From Sanguinoderma infundibulare (Eukaryota > Basidiomycota > Agaricomycetes > Polyporales > Polyporaceae), in the NCBI GenBank assembly GCA_032821775.1, contig JAVLRN010000005.1, positions 1,860,001 through 1,924,000 of the forward strand: DNA of 64,000 nt, read 5' to 3'. Under the pieces are notes generated by a model. That model ran no database searches and had not been told where the DNA came from. It worked only from the letters and a program-made list of their open reading frames with translations. Shown piece by piece: positions 47,150-58,854 of this stretch. Position numbers and translations under genes: made by a program. Numbering within the stretch: the stretch's first letter is position 1; every line of letters begins with the position of its first letter.

Positions 47150-49926
47150 ATGTCCTCTCCACCCCAGACAGACAACATGTCTCAGACTCCCTACCAGCCC
47201 GTCTTCACAAACACAAATCCCTACGCAGCCCAACCCGACACCCTGCGAGATACCCAGTACTATACTCCAGAGACAGAGCACCTCCAGCTCCACGATGACT
47301 CTCTTCCTCATGGTGCAGCACCGCCCCGCTTCATGGGCCACGCATCTCACGATGGTCGAGCCTCCTTCGCCTCTTCTCATCCTACCCTCGCAGGCGATGA
47401 GTACAACTCCTCCACCTATCACCTCAACGAGGGCAAGGGCTTCTACGGCCTTAACTACAACGACTCTGATCTCAATGCCCCCCAACCCAACTACCCCACC
47501 CAGTCCTACCTCCCTCCGCCGACAAAGCGATCTTCTCGCAAAAAGGCCATCCTCATCGGCTCCCTCGTCGCCCTTCTCGTCATCGCAGGCGCCGTCGTTG
47601 CCGTCTACTTCGCCGTCATCAAGCCCAAGCTAGACAAGAAAGCCTCCTCCTCCCCATCCTCCAGTGGCGACAACTCCTCCACAGGCTCATCAGGCAAATC
47701 TAACAACCTTGCCGTTCAGACCGGTGGCGATGGCAGCTCCATCACCACAGACGATGGCTCCACCTTCACTTACAACAACTCCTTTGGTGGCTACTGGTAC
47801 TACGACCCTGCCAATCCTTTCTCTAGTGCCGCTCGCGCCCAATCTTGGACTCCTGCCCTCAACGAGACTTTCAAGTTCGGTCAAGACCCAATTCGCGGGT
47901 CAGTCTCAATCAGTCCTCTCTCCATTTTCCAATCCTTAAATTCCTCTTAGTGTCAACCTTGGTGGATGGCTTGTCACAGAACCTGTACGTCCGACAATGT
48001 CCCGTCCATCAGCCCGTTACTAACTCATCATTCCCTCTCTTTTACCCAGTTTATGTAAGTCCCCCCTTGTAGCCCCCTTCCGGTCGTGTGACTAACGTTG
48101 CCAACAGCGTTCCCGCTCTTTACGAGAAGTTCGTCAACACCTCCACCCCCGCCTTTGACGAATGGGACCTCTCCCAGCTCTTGGCTAACGATACTGCAAA
48201 TGGCGGTCTTCAGCAGCTTGAGAACCACTACAAGACCTTCATCGTAAGCCGCCCCGTCAGGTAATAACCTAACACACTCGCTCACCCATCTTTTACAGAC
48301 CGAGCAGGATTTCGCTCAAATTGCCGCCGCCGGCCTCAACTTCGTCCGCATTCCCATTCCTTTCTGGGCAATTGAGACACGTCAGAATGAGCCCTTCCTC
48401 CCCAAGACTTCTTGGACGTGCGTATATTAATTTGTCCCCTCGCTTCTCCCTCAGCTCATGTGCACACATCATCAGGTACTTCTTGAAGGCCGTCACCTGG
48501 GCCCGCAAGTATGGTCTCCGCATTAACCTCGACTTGCATTCCCTTCCTGGCTCACAGAATGGCTGGAACCACTCCGGACGTCTCGGTACCATCAACGTCC
48601 TCTACGGGCCCATGGGTATCGCCAACGCTGAGCGCTCGCTCGACTACATTCGCATCATCGCCGAGTTCATTTCCCAGCCCGAGTACAGCGACGTTATCGT
48701 TATGTTCGGTATCACCAACGAGCCTTTTGGCCCCACCATCGGTTCAGACGCTGTTCAGCGCTAGTGCGTTTTTTCTCGCCTTTCCCTTCCATCCGACCGG
48801 AATGGTCGTTGACACTTGTCTCTGCCTTTCCCAGTTACGTCAAGGCATACAACACCGTCCGTGGCGCGTCTGGCACCGGTGAGGGCCAAGGTCCTTGGAT
48901 GGTCATGCACGATGCCTTCCTCGGTTTGACCAACTGGGCTGGCTTCCTCCCCAACGCCGACCGTGTCCAGCTCGACATCCACCAGTACATCTGCTTCGGT
49001 GGTCAGTCCGCGGATGACTACTCAGTTCGTGTCCAGAACGGCCAGGCTTGCTCGACCTGGGCGAAGGGCCAGAACGACTCGATGACCGCGTTCGGCATGA
49101 CGCACGTCGGCGAGTTCAGTCTGGCAATCAACGACTGTGGCCAGTGGGTCAACGGCGTGAACCTCGGTGCCCGGTATGATGGGTCGTTCACTGCGAGTTC
49201 CTTCCCCAAGACGGGTGACTGCTCGGTTTACACCGAATACCCGGCCTACGACGACGCGTGGAAGGCCGCCATGAACCAGTTCGCGCTCCAGTCGATGTCT
49301 GCCCTTCAGGTACGATACGCTTCTCCGACTCTTTCAGGTGCATATACTCACCCCCGATGTGTCTAAACTAGAACTGGTTCTTCTGGACTTGGAAGATCGG
49401 CGAGTCCTCGGTGACTGGCCTCGTCACGTCTCCCGCTTGGTCTTACCAGCTCGGCCTTCAGCAAGGCTGGATGCCCACAGACCCCCGCCTCTCCGAGGGC
49501 GTCTGCGCGAACAGTAATCCCTTCAACCCGCCCCTCCAGGCGTGGCAGACCGGCGGCGCCGGCGCCGGCGATATCCCCCAGACGGTCCTCGCCAGCCTCG
49601 CGTGGCCCCCACAGACGCTCACGAACGAGGCGACGCTCGCCGCCCTCCCGCAGTACACCCAGACGGGCTCGCTCATTACCCTCCCTGGCCCGTCGGTCAC
49701 CTCCGCCTCGGGTGCGACGTTCTCCACCGGCAACGGCTGGAACCAGCCGACGGACTCAGCGCAGATGTTCGTGCCCATCGCGACGTGCGGCTACCTCGAC
49801 CCGTGGATGGGCCCGACCGCGAGCCCCGCGGCGTGCCCGCCGTTGAACGCGCGCCGTCGCGAGGCGCGGGCGCCTGCGGCGTTCCCCGCCCCGACGACCC
49901 CGCCTTCGCCGTCGCGCTTCGCATGA
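47150..49926 (+). CDS. Membrane-anchored GH5 glucan 1,3-beta-glucosidase (exgD-like)
   Basis: Exons 47150-47898, 47951-47984, 48050-48054, 48108-48243, 48299-48417, 48476-48763, 48835-49309 and 49372-49926 give 786 residues. A 130-residue cytosolic tail and a basic stop (KRSSRKK) precede a single transmembrane helix (about 133-155), a type II layout. A Ser/Gly-rich stem leads to the GH5 core from about 245 (RGVNLGGWLVTEPF). Core motifs are LNFVRIPIPFW, LDLHSLPGSQNGWNHSG, the acid/base Glu in ITNEPFG (about 430) and the nucleophile in HVGEFSLAIND (about 536), so it should be active. It trims 1,3-beta-glucan at the cell wall. The third exon is just five bases (TTTAT), needed for EPFIVPALYEKF. 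The start could instead be the ATG at 47177. It differs from the GH5 at 12177 in anchor and sequence. Confidence 0.93.
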
Positions 49927-50599
49927 GCGTGAGCGCGGACGCAGGCGAGGTTCTGTGCGTGCTGATCTTTGCCAGAATTGGGACTGGTGCTGCTCTATCT
50001 ACTAATATGGACTCGGATCACGTCGCGCCGCCTCTCCCCTTATGCTCACGGATGCGGCGCACGTACATTTCGCTCTTTCGGACTTACCCTCGTACTCTCT
50101 CCTTTGCTCCGGCGCGTTGGGCGGCTGGTACGCCGCCCACTGCAAGTGCTTCTTTGTAAACGCGGTTGCAACAACTTGGGCTGCTGACGGACCTCCTTCT
50201 CACTCTCCCCATCTCCCCCACTTAGTAGTACTTATTGCTCACGCGCTCACGCTCACATCCGGACTGGACTTTGGCTCGCTTGCTCACCACGTACGCCGCT
50301 GTTGTTGATAGTACTGACGCGCCCGCGCGCATCACGGTCGGGGTTGCCGGTGCTGTATACCGCGCCGGTGCCCGGGCTCCGCACTCTTAGTTTATTCTAC
50401 TACTTACTGCCGCTGCTGCTACTGCCGTAGTTGTCTATTTCGGGACGTGTTGGTCGGCGATTGATCGAGCTGCCAGCGAGGGACTGTAACGACAAGGAAA
50501 CATGGCTCGAGGTCGCGCATACAGGTTTGTGAAACGGGTGCTAGGAGAGCGGGGTGGGGTACGTCGGATTGGATCGAATCCAGTACGGTACCAACAGAG
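49927..50599. other. Convergent intergenic region
   Basis: These 673 bases lie between the stop codons of the membrane GH5 gene (+) and the 97-residue gene (-). Open frames such as 49969-50187 have no motif and are probably untranslated 3' sequence. Confidence 0.5.
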
Positions 50600-50956
50600 C
50601 TAGTGCTCTCCGAGCGTGGTCGCGTAGCGGTCCTCGAGATCTTCCTGGCCGCCGAAGCCGCCCTCGAAGTCCTTGTCGAGCCCCGACTTGACGGACTCGG
50701 GCTGCTTGCTCGCGATCGCCTTGAGCTGCTCGACTTCCTGTTACGACGACGACGGAGATAAGTATCGACTGCCTGCTGCGATTTCGATCAACGTGCGTGC
50801 CTTCGCGCGGGCGTACTGGTCCTCGGCCGCCTGTTCCCTCTGCTTCCAGGCTCCGTCCTGCGGTTCGGGGTTCGGGGTTAACGTTACGAGGTCGGCGGCT
50901 GGTGAGTAGCCGAAGAATGCGGGGATGCTTGCCTGTGCTGTTTGTCCAGACGACAT
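50600..50956 (-). CDS. Small helical protein, 97 residues, unrecognised
   Basis: Two minus-strand exons (50801-50956 and 50600-50737) give 97 residues. The N-terminal half is hydrophobic and Pro-rich (IPAFFGYSPAADLVTLTPNP). The C-terminal half is a charged helix (REQAAEDQYARAKEVEQLKA) followed by a Gly/Asp-rich end (DKDFEGGFGGQEDLEDRYA). There is no signal peptide or membrane segment and I know no family name. The helix reads smoothly across the junction only if the intron (50738-50800) uses a GC donor (AAG|GCACGC). The nearest GT donor is out of phase with the next exon. The regular codon bias in both exons supports a real gene. Confidence 0.6.
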
Positions 50957-51258
50957 GGTGATGAGAGAGTGTGTGTGTTGGCTCGCTTTGGGCACAAGGT
51001 GCCGCCTATTACTTATACACGACACTGCGGCTGTACATGTGTGTATGCCGGGGGCACACGTCATGCGGGCATCCGAATATGGACACCAACCTCCAGCGCG
51101 GGCTGACTCGACAAAATGATGCGTCGACGAGCGTAACCACACAATATAAGTATTCCAGAAGACGCTTAAAACAAGATCATAACGTATCGAAAGCTGGATA
51201 GCGTGCGTGTCTAAGTGATACAATCTACAGTCCGGCGTGATGATGCGGAGATAAGTTA
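50957..51258. other. Short intergenic region
   Basis: These 302 bases between two minus-strand genes hold the promoter of the 97-residue gene and the 3' end of EAF1. No gene is seen. Confidence 0.5.
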
Positions 51259-54200
51259 CTAATGTGGAAAGTTGCCGTTCGGAGGATTCTGCTGCTGCTG
51301 CTGCTGGGCATGTGCGTACGGCTGTTGCTGCTGCTGCTGCTGCTGCTGTCGCGCCTGTTGCTGCTACGGCAGACTGTCAGCCTCCTCTTGGCACAACTAC
51401 GACTTTTTCGCCCACCTGTATCAGAGCCATCAATTGCTCCTGCGTGAGCCCGGCCGGGATTTGAAGGCTTGGTATGCCTTGCATGCCTGGCACAAAGAAC
51501 GGCGTCCTCATGTTCGGCATCTGCAGCAGCGGGTTCACTTGCAGCCCCTGCACAGCCTGGCTAGGAACCGAGGGCGGCCGGGGGACGACGTTGGCATTCG
51601 GGGGACTTGCAGCCGGAAGCGGCGGCGAGTGATGCGGAGCGCTAGGCGACGAGCTCGTCGCCCGAGCAGCGAACGACGGGGACAAGTGTGCAGCACTCAG
51701 TGCAGGCGCTGCCGCTGTCAACGCCGCCGAGGCGTTTGAATGCGACACCTGTGCTTGCGTCTGCACTTGACCCTGGCCTGGGGATGGTGATGGAGCAGGG
51801 ACCTGCCCTTGCGCTTGCGGTAGAGCCTGCCCCTGGGCCATAGCCCTCAGATGCGCTGCCTGCGCCGCCAGCTGGGGCGGCGACATCCGGGCGTTGGCAT
51901 TGGCGGCTAGAGCAGCGGCGATTCGCTGCTGTTGCGACGATATGCCAACCTGGGAGCTGCGAATCGACTGCACTTGGGGGACGCCGTTCGCCGGCCTCGG
52001 GACACCGTTGACGTTGGCGCCTGGAGGCAGCATTTGACCTTGAGGTGTTTGAGGTTGCTGCTGCAGAGTACCAAGACAGGTCAGTGGTATTGTGCACCAC
52101 ACCTCCTAATAATGTCTTACGGCATTTTGGGGCATCCCCTGTGCTTGAGCGCGTTGCGCTTGTTCCCGTAGAATATGCTGTCGAGCAAGTTCGTCATTTC
52201 TGCGACGCAAGAGGAGTTCTTGGGCATCTCTCGCCTCCTTCTCCGCCTTCATCCGACTGAGCTCGGCTGGCGTCAACTTGGGTAATTTGGTAAACTGGCC
52301 ATGCGTGTCGTGCACCGCGGTAGGCTTCGGGCGCGGGACAGCTGCATCGCACCACGAAAATAAGCGCATTGCCGGCTACAAATACCGGCACAGACGCACC
52401 GTTCGACTTCTGGGTCTGGTCCCTTTTCTTTGCTGATCTCTTGAAAGTGTCGTGCATCGCTGCATGCCGACGCCGTTTCCTTGGCTCGCCCTGGTTCCCC
52501 AAGCTTGCGGCGCCATTACCAGACATAGTCGCACTCTGGTTCGCGGACCTCTTGTAACCTCTGGTCGTCATGTGCGACACCGATGCCGATGTCGACGCTG
52601 CAGACGGCGTGCTGTCTTCTCCCGCGTCGCCACGTGCTGCAGCGCTGGACCTCTCCCTCCAGCGCTCGAGACATTCCCAAGGTGTACGCTTGTCCGTCGG
52701 GATGGTTACTCGCGACGAGTTGAAGGCATCGGCGATAAGGTTCCAGTTGTTCGGATACCTCTCAACCGCCTGCTTGAGAAGGGCGTCTTCCGTAGGTGTC
52801 CAGGCAACAGCATCGGCATGCTCAGCGTTACGCTTGCGGACGTCCCTGGGAGGCGGCGGCATGAACGCAGGATGGCCCGTCGGCGTGCTGGTCTTGGTGG
52901 CGATTCCTTCGAAGAGAGCTGGAACACAACATGAGAATGTTTTTCTCAAGTATTTCAGCAACAGGCACTTACCACACAGGTTCTCGTCGACAGGCCGGGC
53001 GGGCGGAACTTCGACATCTGCGAAAACGGGGGTCTCCTCGATTTGAGACCATTGGCCGTCCTTGAAGTTGCTCGCAGGCCTGAGCGTGCCAACAAGAGTG
53101 GGCTTCACGAGCATGAACTTGCTTGTAGGCGTGAGCTTGGTAAAAGCCCAATCCTCCCCGCGCTTATTGTCCTTGTCTGCTTTGCGGTCCGACTTCTTCT
53201 TACCTTCCTGGACGGTGCCGGGAGGGGGCGCGACATCCAGCATCTCGTATATCGGATTGATATCGGGGAAGATCGCGGTGATGTCGTGCGGGATGGGAGG
53301 AGCAAGAGGATCCTCTGTCGAAAGTTCCGACATGCCTTTGACAAGATCGAGGTCGTCCAAGTCGATGAACAGCTTGTTAACGTCGGCATACATGATACTA
53401 TCCCGTAGCACGTTGCTGATCTTCTTTGGCTTCACTGGGACACCATCGCCCTCTCTTCCACCTGGACCGAGGACAGGGTTCTTGGATGAAGCCTTCAATC
53501 CAGAGTGAACCTCTGGCACAGAAGGCTTTGGTGCCGACGCGTCCTCAGGTTTCCTCGCTTCGGCAGCCGCAGGCTTCGAACCGTCCACTGCCATGGCGTT
53601 CTCGTCGCGAGCATTGTTGTCACTCAACGCCGTCAGATCCTCGATCTCCTCGACCTTGGGTTTGAAAGTGACACCTTGGCTATCTTGCTGCGTGGGGCCC
53701 TGCTCGAGCTGTTCAAGAGCCTCTTGCAAAGCCTGGCCAGGTTCGAGGGAGTCAGCGACAGGATCCTTGTCCTGTTCGTCGTCGCTTTCGTCATCCGACC
53801 CATAACCATCATTTGGACTACCGGTCTCTCTGGAGTCGACGCCGTTCTCATCCGTGTCCTGAGTCTCGCGGAAAGGTCCGTCAGCCTCCTCGCCCTCGAC
53901 CACATCCGTCATCTCCGTGTCTTCCGCTGGCGGAGGTTTCCACAGGACGACGATGCCTCGGCGGACGCGCTCCTCTAGAGATCCCGCCTCATGCCATTCC
54001 ACGACCGCATGCGCCAGATTGTATGCGAGCGCAAGCTTCCACCTCCTTTCTTCGCGGAAATCCGTGCGCATCCACCTCTGCGGGTCTCGCTCAGCGATGC
54101 CATTACAAGCAGAGGATCATCAACTCACCATTTCGTCCAAGAGGTAATCCCAGTGTGTCTTCGCCCCCCCGCCGACGCCACGCTGTTTCTTGGGCTGTCG

Positions 54201-55878
54201 GAAACTCCACGCAGAGGCGTCCTTCAACGTCTCGACACGCTCGAACACACGAAGAAGATGCATTTCCGTAATTCCGACCTACGCTGAACCAATGAACGAC
54301 ACGGTCGATGCCTGCCAGGGCCTGGGAGAGGTACGCACCGACCAGTCACGCGTGCTTAAACACTTCGTTGCCCTTGACAACTTCGTATGCACCGGGTTCG
54401 CTCTGAGAACCGCTGCCCATCTATTGAGGCCCAGGGGTCGCCATTCATCCTTCTTCGAGTCTTTGTGTTTGTGCTTGGAGGACGGCTTCTTCTTCCCGAA
54501 TTCCATGGGTAGTGTGTGAAGCGAAGGAATTGGGTACGGCGGGTCGGGACCGAATTCGTGCGGGCCCTTGGTCTGTTCGACCACCATGGGGTGATCCGCA
54601 CCGTCGTTGAAGGAAAATGAGGCGGAAGCTTCGAGGTGGGGCAGCGGGATGGAATAGTCAATGACAGGATGATGGACGTGATCGTCGACAGGTGCAGGAG
54701 GTCCCAAGATAGCCATGATTTGGTCCTCGCTATGTTCCTTGGTCAGTTGGGCCGGTATCACCGTCTCAAACGGAACAGTTGCCCTATCCACGGGCGACGG
54801 AGACTTCATTTGTGGTTCAGCTTCGGCGACTCCCATGTCTTCATCCAGCGGCTCCACCTTGATGCCGTCGGGCACATCATGGGCGAACCGCAAATGGGGA
54901 GAATGCAAGCGCTGTGAGGGCGGAAGGGACGTACGACTGGACGAAGGTTCTCTTGTGGTAGGAAGTGATTCCGTGGTCGACTGAGCTACGAGTGATTCCT
55001 GACTCGAGGGATTGTGAGAGGCACTCAACAAGACTTCCTGCGTAGGGGTGGGGGATTTCCCAGGAACAACTTCCTGCGTGGGATGCAACACTTGTTCCAC
55101 GAAACCTGGAGATCCCGGGGCAGCCTTGGGTACCTCTGATGGTTCTCGCGACGGCATCCGCTCGGTTATATCTGGCTCGGTCTTCGGGATAGGAGCCGCT
55201 TCAGGAGCCAGCAAAGGCGCAGAGTCGACATCCATACAAACGTCTGCTTGAGGTATGGGTACGTCAGAAATCGGGGGAGCTTCTTCCTCTTCTTCCTCTT
55301 CCTCCTCTCCTTCTTCCTCCTCCTCTTCCTCCTCCTCCTCCGGGCGTTTATTCTGGGCAGGCGGCATTTCATGTGCGGGAGGGGACACAGGCGGGTCGGA
55401 CATGGGAGAATCCGAGAGGACATTGGTCGCGCTCTCCGGCTCGAGTGGTGGTTCGGGTTCGGGAAGGCCTACGGGGGAGTACGCCGGAGGAGTCTCGGGC
55501 AAGGCAACCTCGTCTTCAAGCAGACTCGAGATGTGACCCATCTCAGGACTGCGCGCACGGGAACATAAACACCGGAGTATCGCCTCCACGCCGCGAGTAT
55601 ATGATGGACACTCACTGTTTCTCCAGGTCGAACCTCTCTAGAAACAGGTGAAGCCCGTGCTCGTCGCCCTCCTCTTCCTCCTCGAGCGTGAGTAAGGACC
55701 CGAGGTTGTGCCGCTTCTGGACAAGATGGAACATCTCGCGAAGGAGTTCGTTCCGCCGTCTGGTGATTTCTCTGCCGACGTAGACTCGATGAAGACTGTG
55801 TTAAGGCGACGAGGAAACAGGAACTGACTGGAGTTGCATCACACGCTCTTCCACGAGTGACTCGGCGGTCTGAGACAT
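51259..55878 (-). CDS. EAF1: EAF1/VID21-type NuA4 scaffold (HSA and SANT domains), apparent frameshift
   Basis: Minus-strand exons are 55829-55878, 55616-55771, 54283-55548, 54129-54230, 52973-54077, 52400-52918, 52121-52341, 51416-52060 and 51259-51363, about 1390 residues. The N-terminus has a helical unit (EITRRRNELLREMFHLVQKR) and a poly-Glu stretch. The HSA domain includes SFRQPKKQR, THWDYLLDEMRWMRTDFREE and RRWKLALAYNLAHAVVEWH. A SANT/Myb domain follows at about 925-975 (AWTPTEDALLKQAVERYPNN and NWNLIADAFN). The C-terminus is Gln/Pro-rich. EAF1 is the scaffold of the NuA4 histone acetyltransferase; its HSA helix binds actin and Arp4. Between STRDWSV and AYLSQALAGIDRVVHW, near 54334, one base appears to be missing; adding one base makes the total length divisible by three. 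This may be a sequencing error or a real mutation. Confidence 0.9.
51291..51363 (-). repeat. CAG/CTG trinucleotide repeats coding polyglutamine
   Basis: In the last EAF1 exon, CTG triplets on the + strand (CAG on the coding strand) form two runs: six Gln codons and about nine Gln codons, with CAA interruptions. They code the Gln-rich end of the protein. Such runs vary easily in length. Confidence 0.85.
55279..55345 (-). repeat. GAG/GAA-rich poly-glutamate repeat
   Basis: The + strand reads almost only TTC and CTC triplets over about 66 bases, which code about 20 consecutive acidic residues with one Gly in the N-terminal third of EAF1. The purine-rich coding strand is a simple repeat. Confidence 0.8.
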
Positions 55879-56747
55879 GATTCCGCGTTCGAGACCAGCT
55901 AGCAACGAAGGGATGCGTGACAGGAATGCGGGGAAGTCGCGTGTGTGGCTGAAGGTCGAGGCGGCTGAGAGCGCGACCACAGCGACGCGGTTTGCGTTAT
56001 GTGGAGGTTTTTGTTAAAAACGGATATGGTAGACCAACGGCAACGTCGTCCGGAGTAATCAAGAGCGAGAGAGCGAAAAAAACAAGGTGAAAGAGCACGT
56101 CCAAGCCGTCGAAATAGCTCAGGTCTCGTTTCGGTAATTCCCGAAATGGTGCTTGTCCGATTATGGTAACTATTCAAGTTCGTCCGCGCTTGCGGTTATC
56201 CGATGTCCTGACGGACTACAACGCTTGTTGTCACTGGGAGCAGCAGTGTTGTCGCATTGCAGGGCTGCATTGAGACCAGAGAACAAGGGCCCACGTCTGT
56301 CTACAGTCTGCCCGTCGGTGGAAAGACGCGGTCTGCTCAGCTCGAATTAGGGATGTGACTAAAGGAGAGGACGGTCCTAACACTACCGTAGCCGACGAGC
56401 AATATGCATAATAATTATCTGTGCGACTCTGCAGCCTCCAGTGTTGCTCCAACGCTGCCGTCGCAACTCAACTAAGTGCTAACTACGGGTATCGACGAGA
56501 AAAATGCGTGCATCTGTACACAAACGAATGGCGCGACGGAAGATATGATGGATGATGCTGATGAGGACCAGGAAACCCAGGTTCACCGCAATGAAGAGCA
56601 TAGTCTATGAGCGTCCACAAAGAGCACCCGAGTCCAACCTGGCCCAAGCACCCGCGCCCGCGAAACAACCCCACCTCACCCACCGCCACCACACCACAGA
56701 CCGCCGCTGCCCAGCTGGACAGCGAGCAGCTGTCTACCCTAACTCTG
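55879..56747. other. Intergenic region upstream of EAF1
   Basis: These 869 bases hold the EAF1 promoter and the 3' end of the SMI1 gene. A short run of A and T follows the EAF1 start. No gene is recognised. Confidence 0.5.
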
Positions 56748-58854
56748 CTACTTCTTCGAGTCCGTCGACGCCACCGAGTCCGTTCTCCGCTTCCCGCCAC
56801 CGAGCTGCCCGAGCTTCTTGAGGCTGGAGGAGACGCTGCTCTTCTTCCGCCCATGCGTCTTCTTGCTCGCCACTGATGCTTTCGAGTCTGTCGACTTTAT
56901 CGACGCAACCTCAGCCGCAGAGTCCGCCGCCGTCTCTTCCTCCTCCTCGTGCTCGTCCACGAGCACGCCATCGGCTCCCAAATCCTCCGACGCGCCAGAG
57001 ACGCCGCCGCCACCAATCAGCCGAATTGTGGTATCGGGGTCCTGATGTGAGGGAGCATCCGGAGCATCGACGAGGACAGGCGATTCGAGTTCTACTTTGG
57101 TGTATGCTCCTCCGACGTCGGCATCTGACGATCCTGCAGGTGCCGGCTCCTCGTGTTCGGGATCGCTCATAGCAGTCGGGGAAGTGACGATCTCGATGGT
57201 CTTCAGGGCTTGGTCGGGCGAATCGACAAGTTTCGTCTCGATCTCCAGCGTGAGTTTTGGTGACGGAGATCGTGACCGCGCCTTGCGGGGAGGAACGGAC
57301 GTGAGAGGGACGGTGGACATGGACTCCTTGCGCACAGGGTTCCCCTCGATATCATTCTGACGTGGGAAAGTCTCCTCATCCGGTGTCAGGTTGCTGGGAG
57401 AAGGAAGGTCGACGGGCATGGGGGCTGGGGGCTTCGTGACAGAGATGGTAGGGAGCTGCCTTGATGCAAAGCCGGGGCCGTTCCCTAAAGGAGTGGGTAG
57501 GGACGACTCGTCCAGAGCACTTGTCTCTTTGTCTTCAGCGTCAATGACTGGAATCGCGACCTCGGCACCAGCACCAGCAGCACTTGTTACCGGTGCGAGC
57601 TCCAAAGCAGACTTTTCCTGTAAACTGTTAGAATAGACGACGAATATTACAGCAGGCCTACTCACCTTGCCCTTTTCTGGAGATTGTTGCAGGATAGTAT
57701 CGGGCACGATTCCGGCATCTATCCACCTCCGCACGCTTCTGTCCGCCCAAGCCTCAAGGACGCTCCAGCCCTTGTACTCCCCACCCAACCGCAGTCCACC
57801 GGTACCCGTGTCACCGCCAGTGTCACCCTGCCCACCTCCCACGCCGTCAAAGAAGTAGCTCTCGTACCCAATCGAGTCCTCGCTCCCATCACTCCCATCG
57901 TGACCCGTCCCCATCTCGAACCCCTCCCCGCTCTCCAAATCCTCCACGAACCCGGCAAGAAACTTGGCCCAGCCGCCCGGCCCATCACCCCGCCACATGA
58001 CGACCTTGGTGTCAAAGTCCCGCCCGAAGACGATCACCTGTCCAACCGTGCCGCCCTCGCCAGGGTTCATGTCAATGCCGAGATAGTTTCCCGCCTTGTC
58101 TGCGACGAGCGGGATCCATCCGCGACATGAGTACTCGCGGCGGACCCACCCGGTAGGTATCGAGTCCATGGCCTCCCTCAGGGCGGCGTTCGAGCCTGTG
58201 GCCGGGTCGTCGTCGACCTCGCGCCAGAACCGCCACTCCTCGAGGACGTCCTCGAGCGGAAGAAGCGTCAAGCCGAAGAAGAGGCCCTCGGAGCAGCCGG
58301 CCGCGCTCTCGGGTTCCTGTCCATCAACGCAGAGATACGACTCCCGGACGGGCTGCGGGAGGGAGAACCCAAATGCCATTTCGATCTGCGCGAGGTCCTG
58401 GGGGAGGATGCCGTAGTTGAGGGTGTCGCCCAGCTCAGGATACTCACGCTCGAGCCAGACGCGAAGCCGGGTCCATGTGCTGGACAGCGGGGGATACGGG
58501 TGTCCAGAGCCCGCAGCAGGATTGTGCAGCGGGAGGATCGACGAGGATTTGGGAGTGACAGCGCTGTCCGTGGACAGCGTTTCGTTAGCATCATCATGGT
58601 ATCAAATGCGCGTAGTGTACGGAGACATACGAATTTGGGACATCGTAGTAGGGTCCGGAGGGCGAAGAAGGGGGATATGAGTACGCCGGAGTTCCAAACT
58701 GTGCAGTATGAAGGGTGTCAGGGTTGAATGCATCCGGATGCGACGACTGGCTGGGGGAAGAGGTGGGCAGGCTGAAGGCCTCGTGGGTCGAAGTCATGGC
58801 TCTGCGAGAGGAGGTGCGGCTGCTTTTGGAGAAGAGACTTGCGAGCCAGCTCAT
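56748..58854 (-). CDS. SMI1/KNR4 cell-wall assembly regulator
   Basis: Minus-strand exons 58631-58854, 57666-58563 and 56748-57617 sum to 1992 nt, 663 residues. The short N-terminus (MSWLASLFSKSS) is followed by Ser/Pro sequence, then the SMI1/KNR4 domain at about residues 95-310: LREYPELG-like LEREYPELGDTLNYGI, FGFSLPQPVRESYLCVDGQE, LFFGLTLLPLEDVLEEWRFW, RGWIPLVADKAGNYLGIDMN and VIVFGRDFDTKVVMWRGDG. In yeast, KNR4 coordinates cell-wall synthesis with the cell-integrity MAP kinase pathway. The C-terminal half is acidic and disordered and ends in a basic Lys/Ser segment (KKTHGRKKSSVSSSLKKLG). The first donor is GTATGT at 58630, chosen over the nearby GTACAC because only it keeps phase. The gene is followed at 500 bases by the CoA-transferase pair. 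Confidence 0.93.
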
